64,000 nt of DNA from assembly GCF_000721105.1 (NCBI RefSeq), contig NZ_JOEV01000008.1, forward strand, positions 1-64,000. Direction: 5' to 3'. The number at the start of each line of letters is the position of its first letter. Within the stretch, counting starts at the first letter, position 1. Positions 52,285 to 61,741 of this stretch are shown here, one piece after another. Both the position numbers and the translations under genes were made by a program. The notes under the pieces are model-generated. The model saw only the letters and a program-made list of their open reading frames with translations, ran no database searches and was not told the origin of the DNA. The DNA is from Streptomyces cellulosae (GTDB taxonomy: Bacteria > Actinomycetota > Actinomycetes > Streptomycetales > Streptomycetaceae).

Positions 52285-53511
52285 ATGCGCGTGCGCGTGA
52301 AGAAGTGGCGAGAAGCCACCCAGCCGGAATGGCCCGAGGTCGCCTCGGGCCAGGAACCTTCGGGTGCGGAGGGACGCACCCAGGCGTTCCCCGAGACCGG
52401 CGTAACCGGAATGTCCGTCCACGGCGCGAGCGGAATTCCGAGCCAGAGTGCTCGCTCCGCCGCCGTGACGGGTGGGGCGGAGAGAGCCGGCGGGGGTGAG
52501 CGGGGCCTGCCTGATCCGGGCCGGGCCGACCGGGCCGACATCCTCGCCTCGGGCGGCGAGTCCCGTCGGCACACCGAGGCCGCGGGGCGGATCGCCGCCG
52601 TGCGGGATCCGTGGGAGGAGTCCGCCGCGGCGGGATCCGGCCAGGACGCCTCGGGCGCGAGCGGGCCCCCGGAGGGCGATCCCGCCCATGATCCGCACGA
52701 GGTGACAGTCCAACTCGACGACGTGGGCCGGTTGGAGGGCTCGCACGCGGGGCGGTCGCCGGAGCGGCAATCGCCCGTGGGGCAGGACGAGGGCGCCGCC
52801 GTACGGGGCGGTGGCCAGGACGGCTCGGACGGTCCGGTGTTCGTGGACGAGTCGGGCCGTCGCAGCCGCCGCTTCCGCCGGATGGGTATCGCGGTCGGTC
52901 TGGCCTGCGGGGTGTACGCCGTCGTCATCGTCGTCACCCTGCTGTCCGGCAACTCCAACGCGCCCTGGCTGCCCGTGCCGGGCCAGGCGCCGGACAAGCC
53001 CGCCGACAAGGTCGACAGCCCGCCGCTGCCCGCCGCCTCGGCTCTGCCGTCCGGCACCGGCGGCATCCCGCTCGTCCCCGGCCGGACGGCCGGCCCGGGC
53101 GGCACGACCGCCCCGGCGCCCGGCGCCACCGCGCCCGGTGCCACCACCAGCCCCGGCAAACCGGGTAAGGCGGGTAAACCGGGCAAGCCCGGCGCCCCGG
53201 TCGGCCCGAAGCCGAGCCCGACCGGCACCGTCACGGAACCGGGCACCGGCCCGACCGAGCCCACGCCGACGGCGACGGCGACGGTCACCGACCCGGTGGT
53301 CACCCCGACGCCGACCGACCCCGGCCCACCGGCCACACCGCCCACCCAGACCACCGGCCCCGTCGACAGCCCGGGTCCGGGCCCCGGCACCGCCCCGGTG
53401 GCCGACGGCCCGAACGACCCGGCACCCGTCGCCACGGAGTCGCCCACCACCGACCCGGCGGCCCCGGGCCCGGCCCCGGCCCCGGCCCCGTCCACAGCTC
53501 CCGTCACCTGA
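52285..53511 (+). CDS. matA: MatA-like membrane protein with disordered outer region
   Basis: A protein of about 408 residues by position, with a soluble, Ser/Gly-rich N-terminal part of about 200 residues, one membrane segment (GIAVGLACGVYAVVIVVTLLSG) and a Pro/Thr/Gly-rich outer tail of about 180 residues, including GKPGKAGKPGKPG. It matches the described MatA: a transmembrane protein upstream of the bifunctional MatB, needed for pellet formation and poly-N-acetylglucosamine-type glycan in S. coelicolor/lividans. The start may be ATG 52285 or GTG 52291, both behind a run of G. It is identified mainly by context; sequence identity was not measured. Confidence 0.78.
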   Translation: MRVRVKKWREATQPEWPEVASGQEPSGAEGRTQAFPETGVTGMSVHGASGIPSQSARSAAVTGGAERAGGGERGLPDPGRADRADILASGGESRRHTEAAGRIAAVRDPWEESAAAGSGQDASGASGPPEGDPAHDPHEVTVQLDDVGRLEGSHAGRSPERQSPVGQDEGAAVRGGGQDGSDGPVFVDESGRRSRRFRRMGIAVGLACGVYAVVIVVTLLSGNSNAPWLPVPGQAPDKPADKVDSPPLPAASALPSGTGGIPLVPGRTAGPGGTTAPAPGATAPGATTSPGKPGKAGKPGKPGAPVGPKPSPTGTVTEPGTGPTEPTPTATATVTDPVVTPTPTDPGPPATPPTQTTGPVDSPGPGPGTAPVADGPNDPAPVATESPTTDPAAPGPAPAPAPSTAPVT

Positions 53512-54003
53512 TGACCCCACCGCTCCTGACGCCCCTGACCGAAGGGCGGGCCGCTTCCCCGCCGACTGCCGGTGGCCCGATCCGCGGTGGTCCGCGTCCG
53601 GGTGTCCGCCGTCCCCGGCGCCCCGCCCGGGGAGCCCGCCGCGCTACGGCGTCCAGCGCCCCGGTGTCCGTCGCCCGGTGGTCTCCCGGTCACGGTGCCG
53701 TGCGCTCAAGGGCACTCCGCTCGCCCACGACCGTCCCGTGCCGTCCGTCGGCAGGGTGCCGCGGGCGTCCCGATCCCGGTGTCCGTCGTTCGACGGCGCC
53801 CCCGTACCCGGTGTCCGTCGCCCGGCGGTCTCCCGGTCCCGGTGCCGTGCGCCCATGGGCACTCCGCTCGCCCACGACCGTCCCGTGCCGTCCGTCGGCA
53901 GGGTGCCGCGGGCGTCTCGATCCCGGTGTCCGTCGTTCGACGGCGCCCCCGTACCCGGTGTCCGTCGTCCGATGGCATCCCCTTCCCCGGAGCACAACCA
54001 CTG
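53512..54003. repeat. 147-bp direct repeat between matA and matB
   Basis: Two nearly identical 147-bp copies at 53664-53810 and 53811-53957 are followed by a partial third. Each starts GTGTCCGTCG and contains CGTGCCGTCCGTCGGCAGGG. The period is 49 codons, and frames on both strands stay open through it. The peptides are Pro/Arg-rich and not protein-like. I see no gene in the whole 490-base gap. It could be read as a repetitive N-terminal extension of MatB, since the frame is continuous, but an in-frame start with a real signal-anchor lies at 54004. Confidence 0.85.
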
Positions 54004-56202
54004 ATGGCCTCCCGCGCCCGCCGTCCCCGGGCCGCGACTCGAGCCCCCGAGGGCTCCCCGCGTCGCCGCCTGCCCATGCGTCTGTTGTTGCCGCTGCTCC
54101 TCCTCGTCGCGATGACGGCGATGCTGATGCTGCGCGGCTACGTCCACAGCGAGATCCTCGCCGACCACCGGGTCCGCTCCGAGGCCGGTTCCGACAAGGT
54201 GCCCGAGAAGATCCTCCGCGGCGGCCCCGTCATCGACACCCGCAACGGCCGCGTCACCAGCCTCAAGGTGCCCGACCACCGTCTGGTCCTGACCTTCGAC
54301 GACGGCCCCGACCCGACCTGGACCCCCAAGGTCCTGGACACGCTCAAGAAGCACCACGCGCACGCCGTCTTCTTCGTCACCGGCACCATGGCCTCCCGCT
54401 ACCCGGACCTGGTCCGGCGCATGGTCGACGAGGGCCACGAGGTCGGCCTGCACACCTTCAACCACCCCGACCTCTCCTACCAGTCGGACAAGCGGATCGA
54501 CTGGGAGCTGTCCCAGACCCAGCTCGCGATCACCGGCGCCGCCGGCATCCGCACCTCGCTCTTCCGGCCGCCGTACTCCTCGTCCGCCGACGCCATGGAC
54601 GACAGGTCCTGGCCGGTCACCGAGCGCATCGGCACCCGTGGCTACATCACCGTCGTCAACGACACCGACAGCGAGGACTGGCGCAGGCCCGGCGTCGCGC
54701 GGATCATCCGCAACGCCACGCCCAAGGCCGGCAAGGGCGCCGTCGTCCTGATGCACGACTCCGGCGGCGACCGGCACCAGACGGTGCGGGCCCTGGACCG
54801 CTTCCTGCCCGCGATGCAGGCCAAGGGCTACACGTTCGACAACCTCACCGAGGCCCTCGACGCGCCCAGCGCCCACACCCGGGTCACCGGCGCCGACCTG
54901 TGGAAGGCCAGGGCCTGGACCTTCCTCGTACAGGCCTCCGACAACATCACCGCGGTCCTGGTGGTCGGCCTCGCGGTCATCGGCTCACTGGTCCTCGCCC
55001 GCTTCGGCCTGATGCTCCTGCTGTCCGCCGTCCACGTCCGCCGGGTCCGCCGCCGCCGCTTCCGCTGGGGAGAGCCGGTCACTGAACCGGTGTCGGTGCT
55101 GGTCCCGGCGTACAACGAGGCCAAGTGCATCGAGAGCACCGTGCGTTCGCTGATGGCCAGCGACCATCCGATCGAGGTCATCGTCATCGACGACGGGTCG
55201 AGCGACGGCACCGCCCGGATCGTGGAGGACCTGGCCCTGCCGGGCGTCCGCGTGGTCCGTCAGCTCAACGCGGGCAAGCCCGCCGCCCTCAACCGGGGCG
55301 TGGCCAACGCCCGCCACGACCTGGTCGTGATGATGGACGGCGACACCGTCTTCGAGCCGTCCACGGTCCGCGAACTCGTCCAGCCGTTCGGCGACCCCCG
55401 CGTCGGAGCGGTCGCCGGCAACGCGAAGGTCGGCAACAAGGACACCCTCATCGGCGCCTGGCAGCACATCGAATACGTGATGGGCTTCAACCTGGACCGC
55501 CGCATGTACGACGTCCTGCGGTGCATGCCCACCATCCCCGGCGCGGTCGGCGCGTTCCGGCGCCGCGCCCTGGAACGGGTCGGCGGCATGAGCGACGACA
55601 CGCTCGCCGAGGACACCGACATCACCATGGCCATCCACCGCGACGGCTGGCGGGTCGTCTACGCCGAGAAGGCCCGCGCCTGGACCGAGGCCCCGGAGTC
55701 CGTCCAGCAGCTGTGGTCCCAGCGCTACCGGTGGTCGTACGGCACCATGCAGGCGATCTGGAAGCACCGCCGCGCCCTGTTCGACCGGGGCCCCTCGGGC
55801 CGCTTCGGCCGGGTCGGGCTGCCGCTGGTGTCCCTCTTCATGGTCCTCGCGCCCCTGCTGGCCCCGCTGATCGACGTGTTCCTCGTCTACGGGCTGGTGT
55901 TCGGCCCCACCGAGAAGACCATCGCGGCCTGGTTCGGCGTCCTGGCCGTCCAGGCGACCTGCGCCACGTACGCCTTCATCCTCGACCGCGAGCCGCTCAC
56001 CCCCCTCGTCTCACTGCCCCTGCAACAGATCCTCTACCGCCAGTTGATGTACGTCGTACTGCTCCAGTCCTGGATCACCGCCCTCACCGGCGGCCGGCTG
56101 CGCTGGCAGAAGCTGCGGCGCACGGGGGTCGTCGAGGCACCCGGCGGTCCGGTGCCACGGCAGCGGGACCGCGGCGGTGCCGATCGGAGGCCGGTGGGAT
56201 GA
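54004..56202 (+). CDS. matB: MatB-like polysaccharide deacetylase / family 2 glycosyltransferase
   Basis: A 732-residue membrane enzyme with two activities. After one N-terminal membrane segment (MRLLLPLLLLVAMTAMLML), residues about 95-300 form a polysaccharide deacetylase: TFDDGPDPTWTP, HTFNHPDLSYQS and FRPPYSSS. Residues about 355-700 form a processive GT2 synthase: VSVLVPAYNE, DDGSSDGTA, MDGDTVF, EDTD and the QxxRW-like SQRYRWSYG, with several membrane segments at the end. The arrangement matches MatB, which makes and partly deacetylates a PNAG-like glycan that drives mycelial aggregation. The start at 54004 is favoured over the open frame from 53572. The stop overlaps the acyltransferase start by ATGA. 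Confidence 0.92.
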   Translation: MASRARRPRAATRAPEGSPRRRLPMRLLLPLLLLVAMTAMLMLRGYVHSEILADHRVRSEAGSDKVPEKILRGGPVIDTRNGRVTSLKVPDHRLVLTFDDGPDPTWTPKVLDTLKKHHAHAVFFVTGTMASRYPDLVRRMVDEGHEVGLHTFNHPDLSYQSDKRIDWELSQTQLAITGAAGIRTSLFRPPYSSSADAMDDRSWPVTERIGTRGYITVVNDTDSEDWRRPGVARIIRNATPKAGKGAVVLMHDSGGDRHQTVRALDRFLPAMQAKGYTFDNLTEALDAPSAHTRVTGADLWKARAWTFLVQASDNITAVLVVGLAVIGSLVLARFGLMLLLSAVHVRRVRRRRFRWGEPVTEPVSVLVPAYNEAKCIESTVRSLMASDHPIEVIVIDDGSSDGTARIVEDLALPGVRVVRQLNAGKPAALNRGVANARHDLVVMMDGDTVFEPSTVRELVQPFGDPRVGAVAGNAKVGNKDTLIGAWQHIEYVMGFNLDRRMYDVLRCMPTIPGAVGAFRRRALERVGGMSDDTLAEDTDITMAIHRDGWRVVYAEKARAWTEAPESVQQLWSQRYRWSYGTMQAIWKHRRALFDRGPSGRFGRVGLPLVSLFMVLAPLLAPLIDVFLVYGLVFGPTEKTIAAWFGVLAVQATCATYAFILDREPLTPLVSLPLQQILYRQLMYVVLLQSWITALTGGRLRWQKLRRTGVVEAPGGPVPRQRDRGGADRRPVG

Positions 56203-57425
56203 CGACGCGGGGACACACACAGTCGTACGGGGCGCCGGGACAGGAGGCGGCAGCGCCGAAACGGCCCGGCCGTGACCGGTACCTGGACCTGTTGCGCTCG
56301 ATCGCCCTGGTCCGCGTGGTCGTGTACCACCTGTTCGGCTGGGCCTGGCTGACCGTCCTGTTCCCCTCCATGGGCGTGATGTTCGCGCTGGCGGGCTCCT
56401 TGATGGCGCGTTCGCTGAACCGGCCGGCCCGGGGTGTGATCAAGGGCAGGCTCAGGAGGCTGCTGCCCCCGCTGTGGGCCTTCAGCGCGGTGGTGCTGAC
56501 GCTGCTGTTCGCGGGCGGCTGGAACCCGTCGAAGGACCCGGACCACAGCGGATTCTGGGGCCTGGCCGAGATGGTGAACTACGTCATCCCGATCGGTGCC
56601 CCGCCCTTCCCCTGGGACATCGGCTCGGAATCGGGACTGCTGGAGGCCACCTGGGCGGAGCAGGCGGTGGGCCCGCTGTGGTACCTGCGGGCGTATCTGT
56701 GGTTCGTCGTCGCCTCACCCCTCCTGCTGTGGGCCGTCCGCAGGGCACCGTGGGCGACGCTGCTGGCTCCGCTGGGGCTGACGGCCGTGGTGGGTACGGG
56801 ACTCGTCTCCATCCCGGGCGAAACCGGCAACGCCGTCACCGACTTCGCGGTCTACGGCGGCTGCTGGGTCCTGGGGATCGCCCACCAGGAGGGCCTGCTG
56901 CGGAAGGTCCCGCGCTACCTGGCCGTCTCCTGCTCGACGGCACTGATGGCGTTCGGCCTGTGGTGGGCGTCCGGCCATCTCGGCCCCGAGGGCTGGAACC
57001 TGAATGACATCCCGCCGGCCCAGGCCGCCTGGTCCTTCGGGTTCGTCGTGATCCTGCTCCAGTACTCCCCGTCCTGGCAGGAACTGCCGGGCCGGCTGGC
57101 GAGGTGGGACAAGCTGGTGACGCTGTCCAACAACCGCGCGGTCACGATCTACCTGTGGCACAACATGCTGATCATGGCCACGGTCCCGATCCTCGACTCG
57201 CTCTACGAGCTTTCGTTCCTGCAGAGCGACACCGCGGTGGCCGCGCTGGACTCGGCCTATACGATCCTGACGTTCGTCCTGGTCTGGCCGTTGATCGCAG
57301 CCGCGATCCTCGCAGTGGGCTGGATCGAGGATCTGGCGGCTGGAAGAGCGCCCCGGCTGTGGCCGGACGGCGCGAGGAAGCGGACGCGAAAAAGGCCGGT
57401 GCGTCGGGGATCGTCACGTCCTTGA
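56199..57425 (+). CDS. membrane acyltransferase (acyltransferase 3 family)
   Basis: A 408-residue integral membrane protein of the acyltransferase-3 family, with about ten membrane segments. Typical features include DRYLDLLRSIALVRVVVYH near the start and ALAGSLMARSLNR. The C-terminal tail is basic. The ATG at 56199 is set by GGAGG and overlaps the matB stop by four bases, so it belongs to the mat operon. It probably O-acylates the glycan made by MatB, or moves it; this is inferred from context. Confidence 0.88.
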   Translation: MTTRGHTQSYGAPGQEAAAPKRPGRDRYLDLLRSIALVRVVVYHLFGWAWLTVLFPSMGVMFALAGSLMARSLNRPARGVIKGRLRRLLPPLWAFSAVVLTLLFAGGWNPSKDPDHSGFWGLAEMVNYVIPIGAPPFPWDIGSESGLLEATWAEQAVGPLWYLRAYLWFVVASPLLLWAVRRAPWATLLAPLGLTAVVGTGLVSIPGETGNAVTDFAVYGGCWVLGIAHQEGLLRKVPRYLAVSCSTALMAFGLWWASGHLGPEGWNLNDIPPAQAAWSFGFVVILLQYSPSWQELPGRLARWDKLVTLSNNRAVTIYLWHNMLIMATVPILDSLYELSFLQSDTAVAALDSAYTILTFVLVWPLIAAAILAVGWIEDLAAGRAPRLWPDGARKRTRKRPVRRGSSRP

Positions 57426-57721
57426 GTCGATCCGGGGCGGCAGGGAGCAGGTCTCCCGGCCCGCACTGCGGGACTTCGCCGATCCGGGTGCGGGGGGACG
57501 GATCGGCCGGGTTTCCGGTCCGACCGTGTCCGCTCGCCTGTGAACCGAGTCACGTGAGGTTCCGAAACCTCTCATTCGCCCTCCACGCCGGGTGAGAGCA
57601 ACGTTCCCTTCCGGTCACTCACAGCCACAGGCCCGAAACGCGCCCTCCCTACCTTCGGGACCTATCACCGCTCAGCATCCCCGAAAAGAACCACCGAGCC
57701 CCGGAGCACCGTGGAGGCGTC

Positions 57722-59104
57722 ATGACAGCCCCTAGCACAGCCCCCGCACCCCCGAGCAGGGGCGGCCGCTGGATCCAGCAGTGGGATCCGGAGGACGAGA
57801 CCTTCTGGAAGGAGACCGGCGAGAAGATCGCCAAGCGGAACCTGCTCTTCTCCGTTCTCTCCGAGCACATCGGGTTCTCGATCTGGACCATGTGGTCCGT
57901 GCTGGTGCTCTTCATGGGCCCGGAGTACGGGCTCACGCCGGCGGACAAGTTCCTGCTGACGTCGATGGTCACCCTGGTCGGAGCCGTCGTCCGCGTCCCC
58001 TACACCTTCGCCGTCGCGATCTTCGGCGGACGGAACTGGACGATCATCTCGGCCAGCCTGCTCCTCGTCCCCACCATCGCCGCGTTCACCGTGATGAAGC
58101 CGGGGACCTCGTTCAACACCTTCCTGCTGGTCGGCCTGCTGGCCGGCATCGGCGGCGGCAACTTCGCCTCCTCCATGACCAACATCAACGCGTTCTTCCC
58201 CCTCCGTAAGAAGGGGTGGGCCCTCGGGCTCAACGCCGGCGGCGGCAACATCGGCGTCCCGGTCATCCAGCTGGTCGCCCTCGCGATCATCGGCGCCAGC
58301 GGCGGGCCCCGGGTGCTGCTCGGGATCTACATCCCGCTCATCGTCGTCGCCGCCGTCCTCTCCTCGCTCTTCATGGACAACATCGAGAACGTGAAGAACG
58401 ACACCGGCGCCGCCAAGGACGCCGCGAAGGACGGCCACACCTGGATCATGTCCTTCCTCTACATCGGCACGTTCGGCTCGTTCATCGGCTACAGCTTCGC
58501 CTTCGGGCAGGTGCTGCAGAACCAGTTCGGCCGGACCCCGCTGGAGGCCGCGTACGTCACCTTCATCGGCCCGCTGCTCGGCTCGCTGATCCGTCCGGTG
58601 GGCGGCGCGCTGGCCGACAAGTACGGCGGCGCGAAGATCACGCTGTACAACTACGTCGGCATGGCCGTGGCGACCGCGGTCCTGATCGCCGCCAGCATGC
58701 AGAAGTCGCTCGGACTGTTCACCGTCGCGTTCGTGGTGCTCTTCGTCCTCAGCGGCCTCGGCAACGGCTCGACGTTCAAGATGATCCCCGGCATCTTCCA
58801 CACGAAGGCCCTCGCCAAGGGGCTGGAGGGCGAGGAGGCCGCCGCCTACGGGCGTCGCCTCTCCGGTGCCTCCATGGGTCTGATCGGCGCGGTCGGCGCG
58901 CTCGGCGGCGTCGGCATCAACCTCGCCTTCCGGCAGTCCTTCCTCTCCTACGGCTCCGGAACCGGCGCGTTCGTCGCCTTCCTCGCCTTCTACGCGGCCT
59001 GCTTCCTGGTCACCTGGGCCGTATACCTTCGCCGCTCGGCCGCCAAGGGCCTGGCCACGGCAACCACAGAGGCGAAGCCGCAGCTCAACTACGCCGAGGT
59101 GTGA
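57722..59104 (+). CDS. narK: nitrate/nitrite transporter NarK
   Basis: A 460-residue MFS-type nitrate/nitrite transporter with twelve membrane segments. The family motif GGGNFASSMTNINAFFP and the second Gly-rich motif GLGNGSTFKMIPGIF are both present. The soluble N terminus WIQQWDPEDETFWKETGEKIA is typical of actinobacterial NarK2-like proteins. The ATG follows GGAGG. A strong hairpin separates it from nnaR downstream. It presumably brings nitrate in, or exports nitrite, for assimilation or anaerobic respiration. Confidence 0.95.
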   Translation: MTAPSTAPAPPSRGGRWIQQWDPEDETFWKETGEKIAKRNLLFSVLSEHIGFSIWTMWSVLVLFMGPEYGLTPADKFLLTSMVTLVGAVVRVPYTFAVAIFGGRNWTIISASLLLVPTIAAFTVMKPGTSFNTFLLVGLLAGIGGGNFASSMTNINAFFPLRKKGWALGLNAGGGNIGVPVIQLVALAIIGASGGPRVLLGIYIPLIVVAAVLSSLFMDNIENVKNDTGAAKDAAKDGHTWIMSFLYIGTFGSFIGYSFAFGQVLQNQFGRTPLEAAYVTFIGPLLGSLIRPVGGALADKYGGAKITLYNYVGMAVATAVLIAASMQKSLGLFTVAFVVLFVLSGLGNGSTFKMIPGIFHTKALAKGLEGEEAAAYGRRLSGASMGLIGAVGALGGVGINLAFRQSFLSYGSGTGAFVAFLAFYAACFLVTWAVYLRRSAAKGLATATTEAKPQLNYAEV

Positions 59105-59124
59105 CGTAACACTGACGACATACA

Positions 59125-59167
59125 GCCGAACCGAGCCTGTCACGCGCCGTTGACAGGCTCGTTCGGC
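59125..59167 (+). terminator. terminator of narK
   Basis: GCCGAACCGAGCCTGTCA at 59125-59142 pairs with TGACAGGCTCGTTCGGC at 59151-59167 with a single bulged C, around eight bases. It lies 20 bases after the narK stop and just before the nnaR start region. Confidence 0.85.
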
Positions 59168-59221
59168 ATGCAGGTGGCACCACCTGGTGGGTAGATGCAA
59201 ACGACTCCGGGACGAGAAGTC

Positions 59222-60376
59222 ATGTACGACGAACAGCAGCGACCGGACAACGGTCCCCTCGCGGGATTCACCGTGGGCGTGACCGCCGCGCGCCGGGCCG
59301 ACGAGCTGGGGGCACTCCTCCAGCGGCGCGGAGCCTCCGTTGTGCACGCCCCCGCACTGCGCATCGTGCAGCTCGCCGACGACAGCGAGCTGCTCGCCGC
59401 GACCAAGGAGGTCATCGACCAGGCGCCGGACATCGTGGTGGCGACCACCGCGATCGGTTTCCGGGGCTGGGTCGAGGCCGCCGACGGCTGGGGGCTGGGC
59501 GAAGACCTGCTGGCCCGCCTGCGCGAGGTGGAACTGCTCGCCCGCGGCCCCAAGGTCAAGGGCGCGGTGCGCGCGGCGGGACTGACCGAGGAGTGGTCGC
59601 CGTCCTCCGAATCCATGGCCGAGGTGCTCGACCGGCTGCTGGAGGAGGGCGTCGACGGCCGCCGGATCGCCGTACAACTGCACGGGGAACCGCTGCCCGG
59701 GTTCGTGGAGGCGCTGCGGGCCGGGGGAGCGGAGGTGCTCGGGGTGCCGGTGTACCGGTGGATGCCGCCGGAGGACATCGGGCCGGTGGACCGGCTGCTG
59801 GACGCGACCGTCTCGCGCGGCCTGGACGCGCTCACCTTCACCAGCGCGCCCGCCGCCGCCTCCCTGCTGTCCCGCGCCGAGGACCGCGGACTGCTGCCCG
59901 AGCTGCTCGCCGCCCTCCACCACGACGTGCTTCCGGCGTGTGTCGGCCCGGTGACGGCGCTGCCGCTCCAGGCCCGCGGCGTCGACACCGTCTCGCCGGA
60001 ACGCTTCCGGCTCGGTCCCCTCGTCCAGCTGCTGTGCCAGGAGCTGCCGGGGCGGGCGCGGACCCTGCCGATCGCCGGGCACCGGGTGGAGATCCGGGGA
60101 CACGCGGTGCTGGTGGACGGTGAGCTGAAGCCCGTACCCCCGGCCGGGATGTCCCTGCTGCGGACCCTGGCCCGGCGGCCGGGGTGGGTGGTGGCCCGCT
60201 CCGACCTGCTGCGGGCGCTGCCGGGGGCGGGCCGCGACGAGCACGCCGTGGAGACGGCGATGGCTCGGCTGCGTACGGCCCTCGGGGCGCCGAAGCTCAT
60301 CCAGACGGTGGTGAAGCGGGGGTACCGGCTGGCGCTGGACCCGGCGGCGTCGGACGCGAAGTACTCGGACGAGTGA
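59222..60376 (+). CDS. nnaR: NnaR-type regulator: HemD-like domain fused to winged helix
   Basis: A 384-residue fusion. Residues about 10-255 resemble uroporphyrinogen-III synthase (HemD): [43 protein letters not shown] and [11 protein letters not shown]. Residues about 280-375 are an OmpR/PhoB-type winged helix: [26 protein letters not shown] and [13 protein letters not shown]. In S. coelicolor NnaR, downstream of narK, activates nitrate/nitrite assimilation with GlnR. The HemD domain probably senses rather than catalyses; that is inferred from the family. The ATG at 59222 has GAGAAG upstream; 59195 is an in-frame alternative. Confidence 0.92.
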   Translation: MYDEQQRPDNGPLAGFTVGVTAARRADELGALLQRRGASVVHAPALRIVQLADDSELLAATKEVIDQAPDIVVATTAIGFRGWVEAADGWGLGEDLLARLREVELLARGPKVKGAVRAAGLTEEWSPSSESMAEVLDRLLEEGVDGRRIAVQLHGEPLPGFVEALRAGGAEVLGVPVYRWMPPEDIGPVDRLLDATVSRGLDALTFTSAPAAASLLSRAEDRGLLPELLAALHHDVLPACVGPVTALPLQARGVDTVSPERFRLGPLVQLLCQELPGRARTLPIAGHRVEIRGHAVLVDGELKPVPPAGMSLLRTLARRPGWVVARSDLLRALPGAGRDEHAVETAMARLRTALGAPKLIQTVVKRGYRLALDPAASDAKYSDE

Positions 60377-60442
60377 GGTAGGCACCCGCGCCGGTGCGGG
60401 GGCCCGGGGGCTGCCGCCCTCGGACCCCCGCGGCCTACGCCA

Positions 60443-60670
60443 CTACGCCCGCGGACCACCGGACCCGTTCGGCCGAGAGGCGACCGGACCGACCGGACCG
60501 ACCGGACCGACCGGACCGACCGGACCGACCGGACCGACCGGACCGACCGGATCGACCGGATCGACCGGACCGACCGACGTCCGCTGCCACCTCCCGTACG
60601 ACACCAGCCCACGCGTCAGGCATCCCACCGCCGGCGTCGACAGCACCGCCCGGACGACGTTGCACGCCAC
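60443..60670 (-). CDS. possible small protein with collagen-like GPV repeats
   Basis: A 75-codon frame beginning GTG GCG TGC at 60670. The first 35 codons ([20 protein letters not shown] and on to RWQRTSVGP) have almost only G or C in the third position, as in real Streptomyces genes and unlike the other minus-strand frame. The minisatellite then encodes about ten VGP triplets. A GGGGG just upstream is the only ribosome-site candidate. It has no known family. It may be a chance frame across the repeat. Confidence 0.3.
   Translation of the reverse strand: MACNVVRAVLSTPAVGCLTRGLVSYGRWQRTSVGPVDPVDPVGPVGPVGPVGPVGPVGPVGPVASRPNGSGGPRA
60482..60577. repeat. 9-bp minisatellite (GACCGGACC)
   Basis: GACCGGACC repeats about ten times without break from 60482, with GGATCGACC variants near the right end. 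Because the unit is nine bases, it encodes tripeptide repeats in all frames: DRP-like on the plus strand and GRS or VGP on the minus strand. Confidence 0.92.
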
Positions 60671-60882
60671 GCCCCCGGCAATGCTGTTCTCTCTTGGTCA
60701 TGCCCTCCATTCAAGGAGCGGCGGCGGGGGCGGAACATGGCCCGGAGGCGCGTCCGCGTGAGCGGGCGTCCAGGTCGGCTTCGTCCCGCGCCGGTACGGG
60801 GGGTTACGGCCGGGGGATCGGGCAGGCACTGTGTGAGGAGAACGGTTCCTCACCGGGGTGACCCCAAGGCGGTGACAGGCAC

Positions 60883-61476
60883 ATGGCACTGGGTACGGCC
60901 ACGGACGCGTACGAGCTGCGGTTCGACGCCGGACGGATCTGTCTGGATCTCCTCGCGACCACCCACCCCGTCGAACGCCTCGACTCCGTCGCGGTGCTGC
61001 GCGCCTGGATCGCCGGCTCGGGACTGGTCCCGCCGGGCACCCCGCTGGCGCACGCCGACACCACCTGGCTCGTCGCATTCCGTGAACTCCGGGGTCGTAT
61101 CGGACAGTTGGTGCCCGGAGGGTCGGCACCGAAGGAACGGCCGTACGATCTCGCGCTCGCCCGCGTCAACGAACTCGCCCGTGCCGCGCCCCCGGCCCCG
61201 CGTGCCGTACCCGGTCAGGACGGCACGCTGGTGCGGGAGTTGGCCGGGCCTCCGGCCTGCGCGGCGCTGCTCGGGGCGGTCGCGCGGGATGTCGTGGAGC
61301 TGCTCACCGATCCGGTCGCGCGCGCGGCCGTGCGGCAGTGCGAGGGGGACAGCTGTCCCATCGTCTACCTCGACACCTCGCGGGGGCGCAGGAGGCGCTG
61401 GTGCTCCAGCGAGGTCTGCGGGAATCGCGAAAGAGTGGCCCGGCATCGTCGTCGGGCGGCACTCACCCGCGCCTGA
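60883..61476 (+). CDS. CGNR zinc-finger protein
   Basis: A 197-residue protein of the CGNR zinc-finger family. The N-terminal domain (about 10-130, starting YELRFDAGRICLDLLATTH) is an ABATE-type ligand-binding region. The C-terminal zinc finger has Cys in CEGDSCPIVYLDTS and RRWCSSEVCGNRERVARHRRR, including the CGNR signature. Such proteins are believed to be stress-related transcription regulators. The ATG follows ACAGGCAC, a weak site. It is monocistronic, and the sigma-factor gene lies 265 bases downstream. Confidence 0.88.
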   Translation: MALGTATDAYELRFDAGRICLDLLATTHPVERLDSVAVLRAWIAGSGLVPPGTPLAHADTTWLVAFRELRGRIGQLVPGGSAPKERPYDLALARVNELARAAPPAPRAVPGQDGTLVRELAGPPACAALLGAVARDVVELLTDPVARAAVRQCEGDSCPIVYLDTSRGRRRRWCSSEVCGNRERVARHRRRAALTRA

Positions 61477-61741
61477 GGGGGCGTTAAGTCCCCTTTGTGG
61501 AGCGGGAGTAGACGTGATTTCGATTACACATCGTTTACCTTCTCAACCTTTCGGGCAGCCGGCCCCATCTTGTCGTTGTGGTGGGAATGTAAAGATCACG
61601 CGGTGGGAATGTGCGCCCATGTCCGGCCTCGTCACGACACCCACAAGAAAACTGTCGCCCCACTTTGAACACCCCGCCCCTCGCCTCCGTACCTGTGATC
61701 GAGCGACCGACTGGGGGAACCCCGGGACATCGGAGGTGGGC

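Larger units (their letters stand above)
60377..60882. other. gap with 9-bp minisatellite and one doubtful small ORF
   Basis: No firm gene lies here. The left part carries the 9-bp minisatellite and a possible minus-strand ORF, both listed separately. The right part (60700-60882) should hold the promoter of the CGNR gene, but no clear elements are visible. Confidence 0.5.

Noticed and set aside
53572..54003. N-terminal extension of MatB through the 147-bp repeat
   Set aside because: The frame is open, but the peptide is Pro/Arg-rich and would precede the membrane anchor by over 160 residues. Start 54004 is more plausible, though not proven.
57540..57720. GlnR boxes upstream of narK
   Set aside because: GTCAC and GAAAC elements occur, but their spacing does not fit the GTnAC-n6-GAAAC pattern in any combination I tried.
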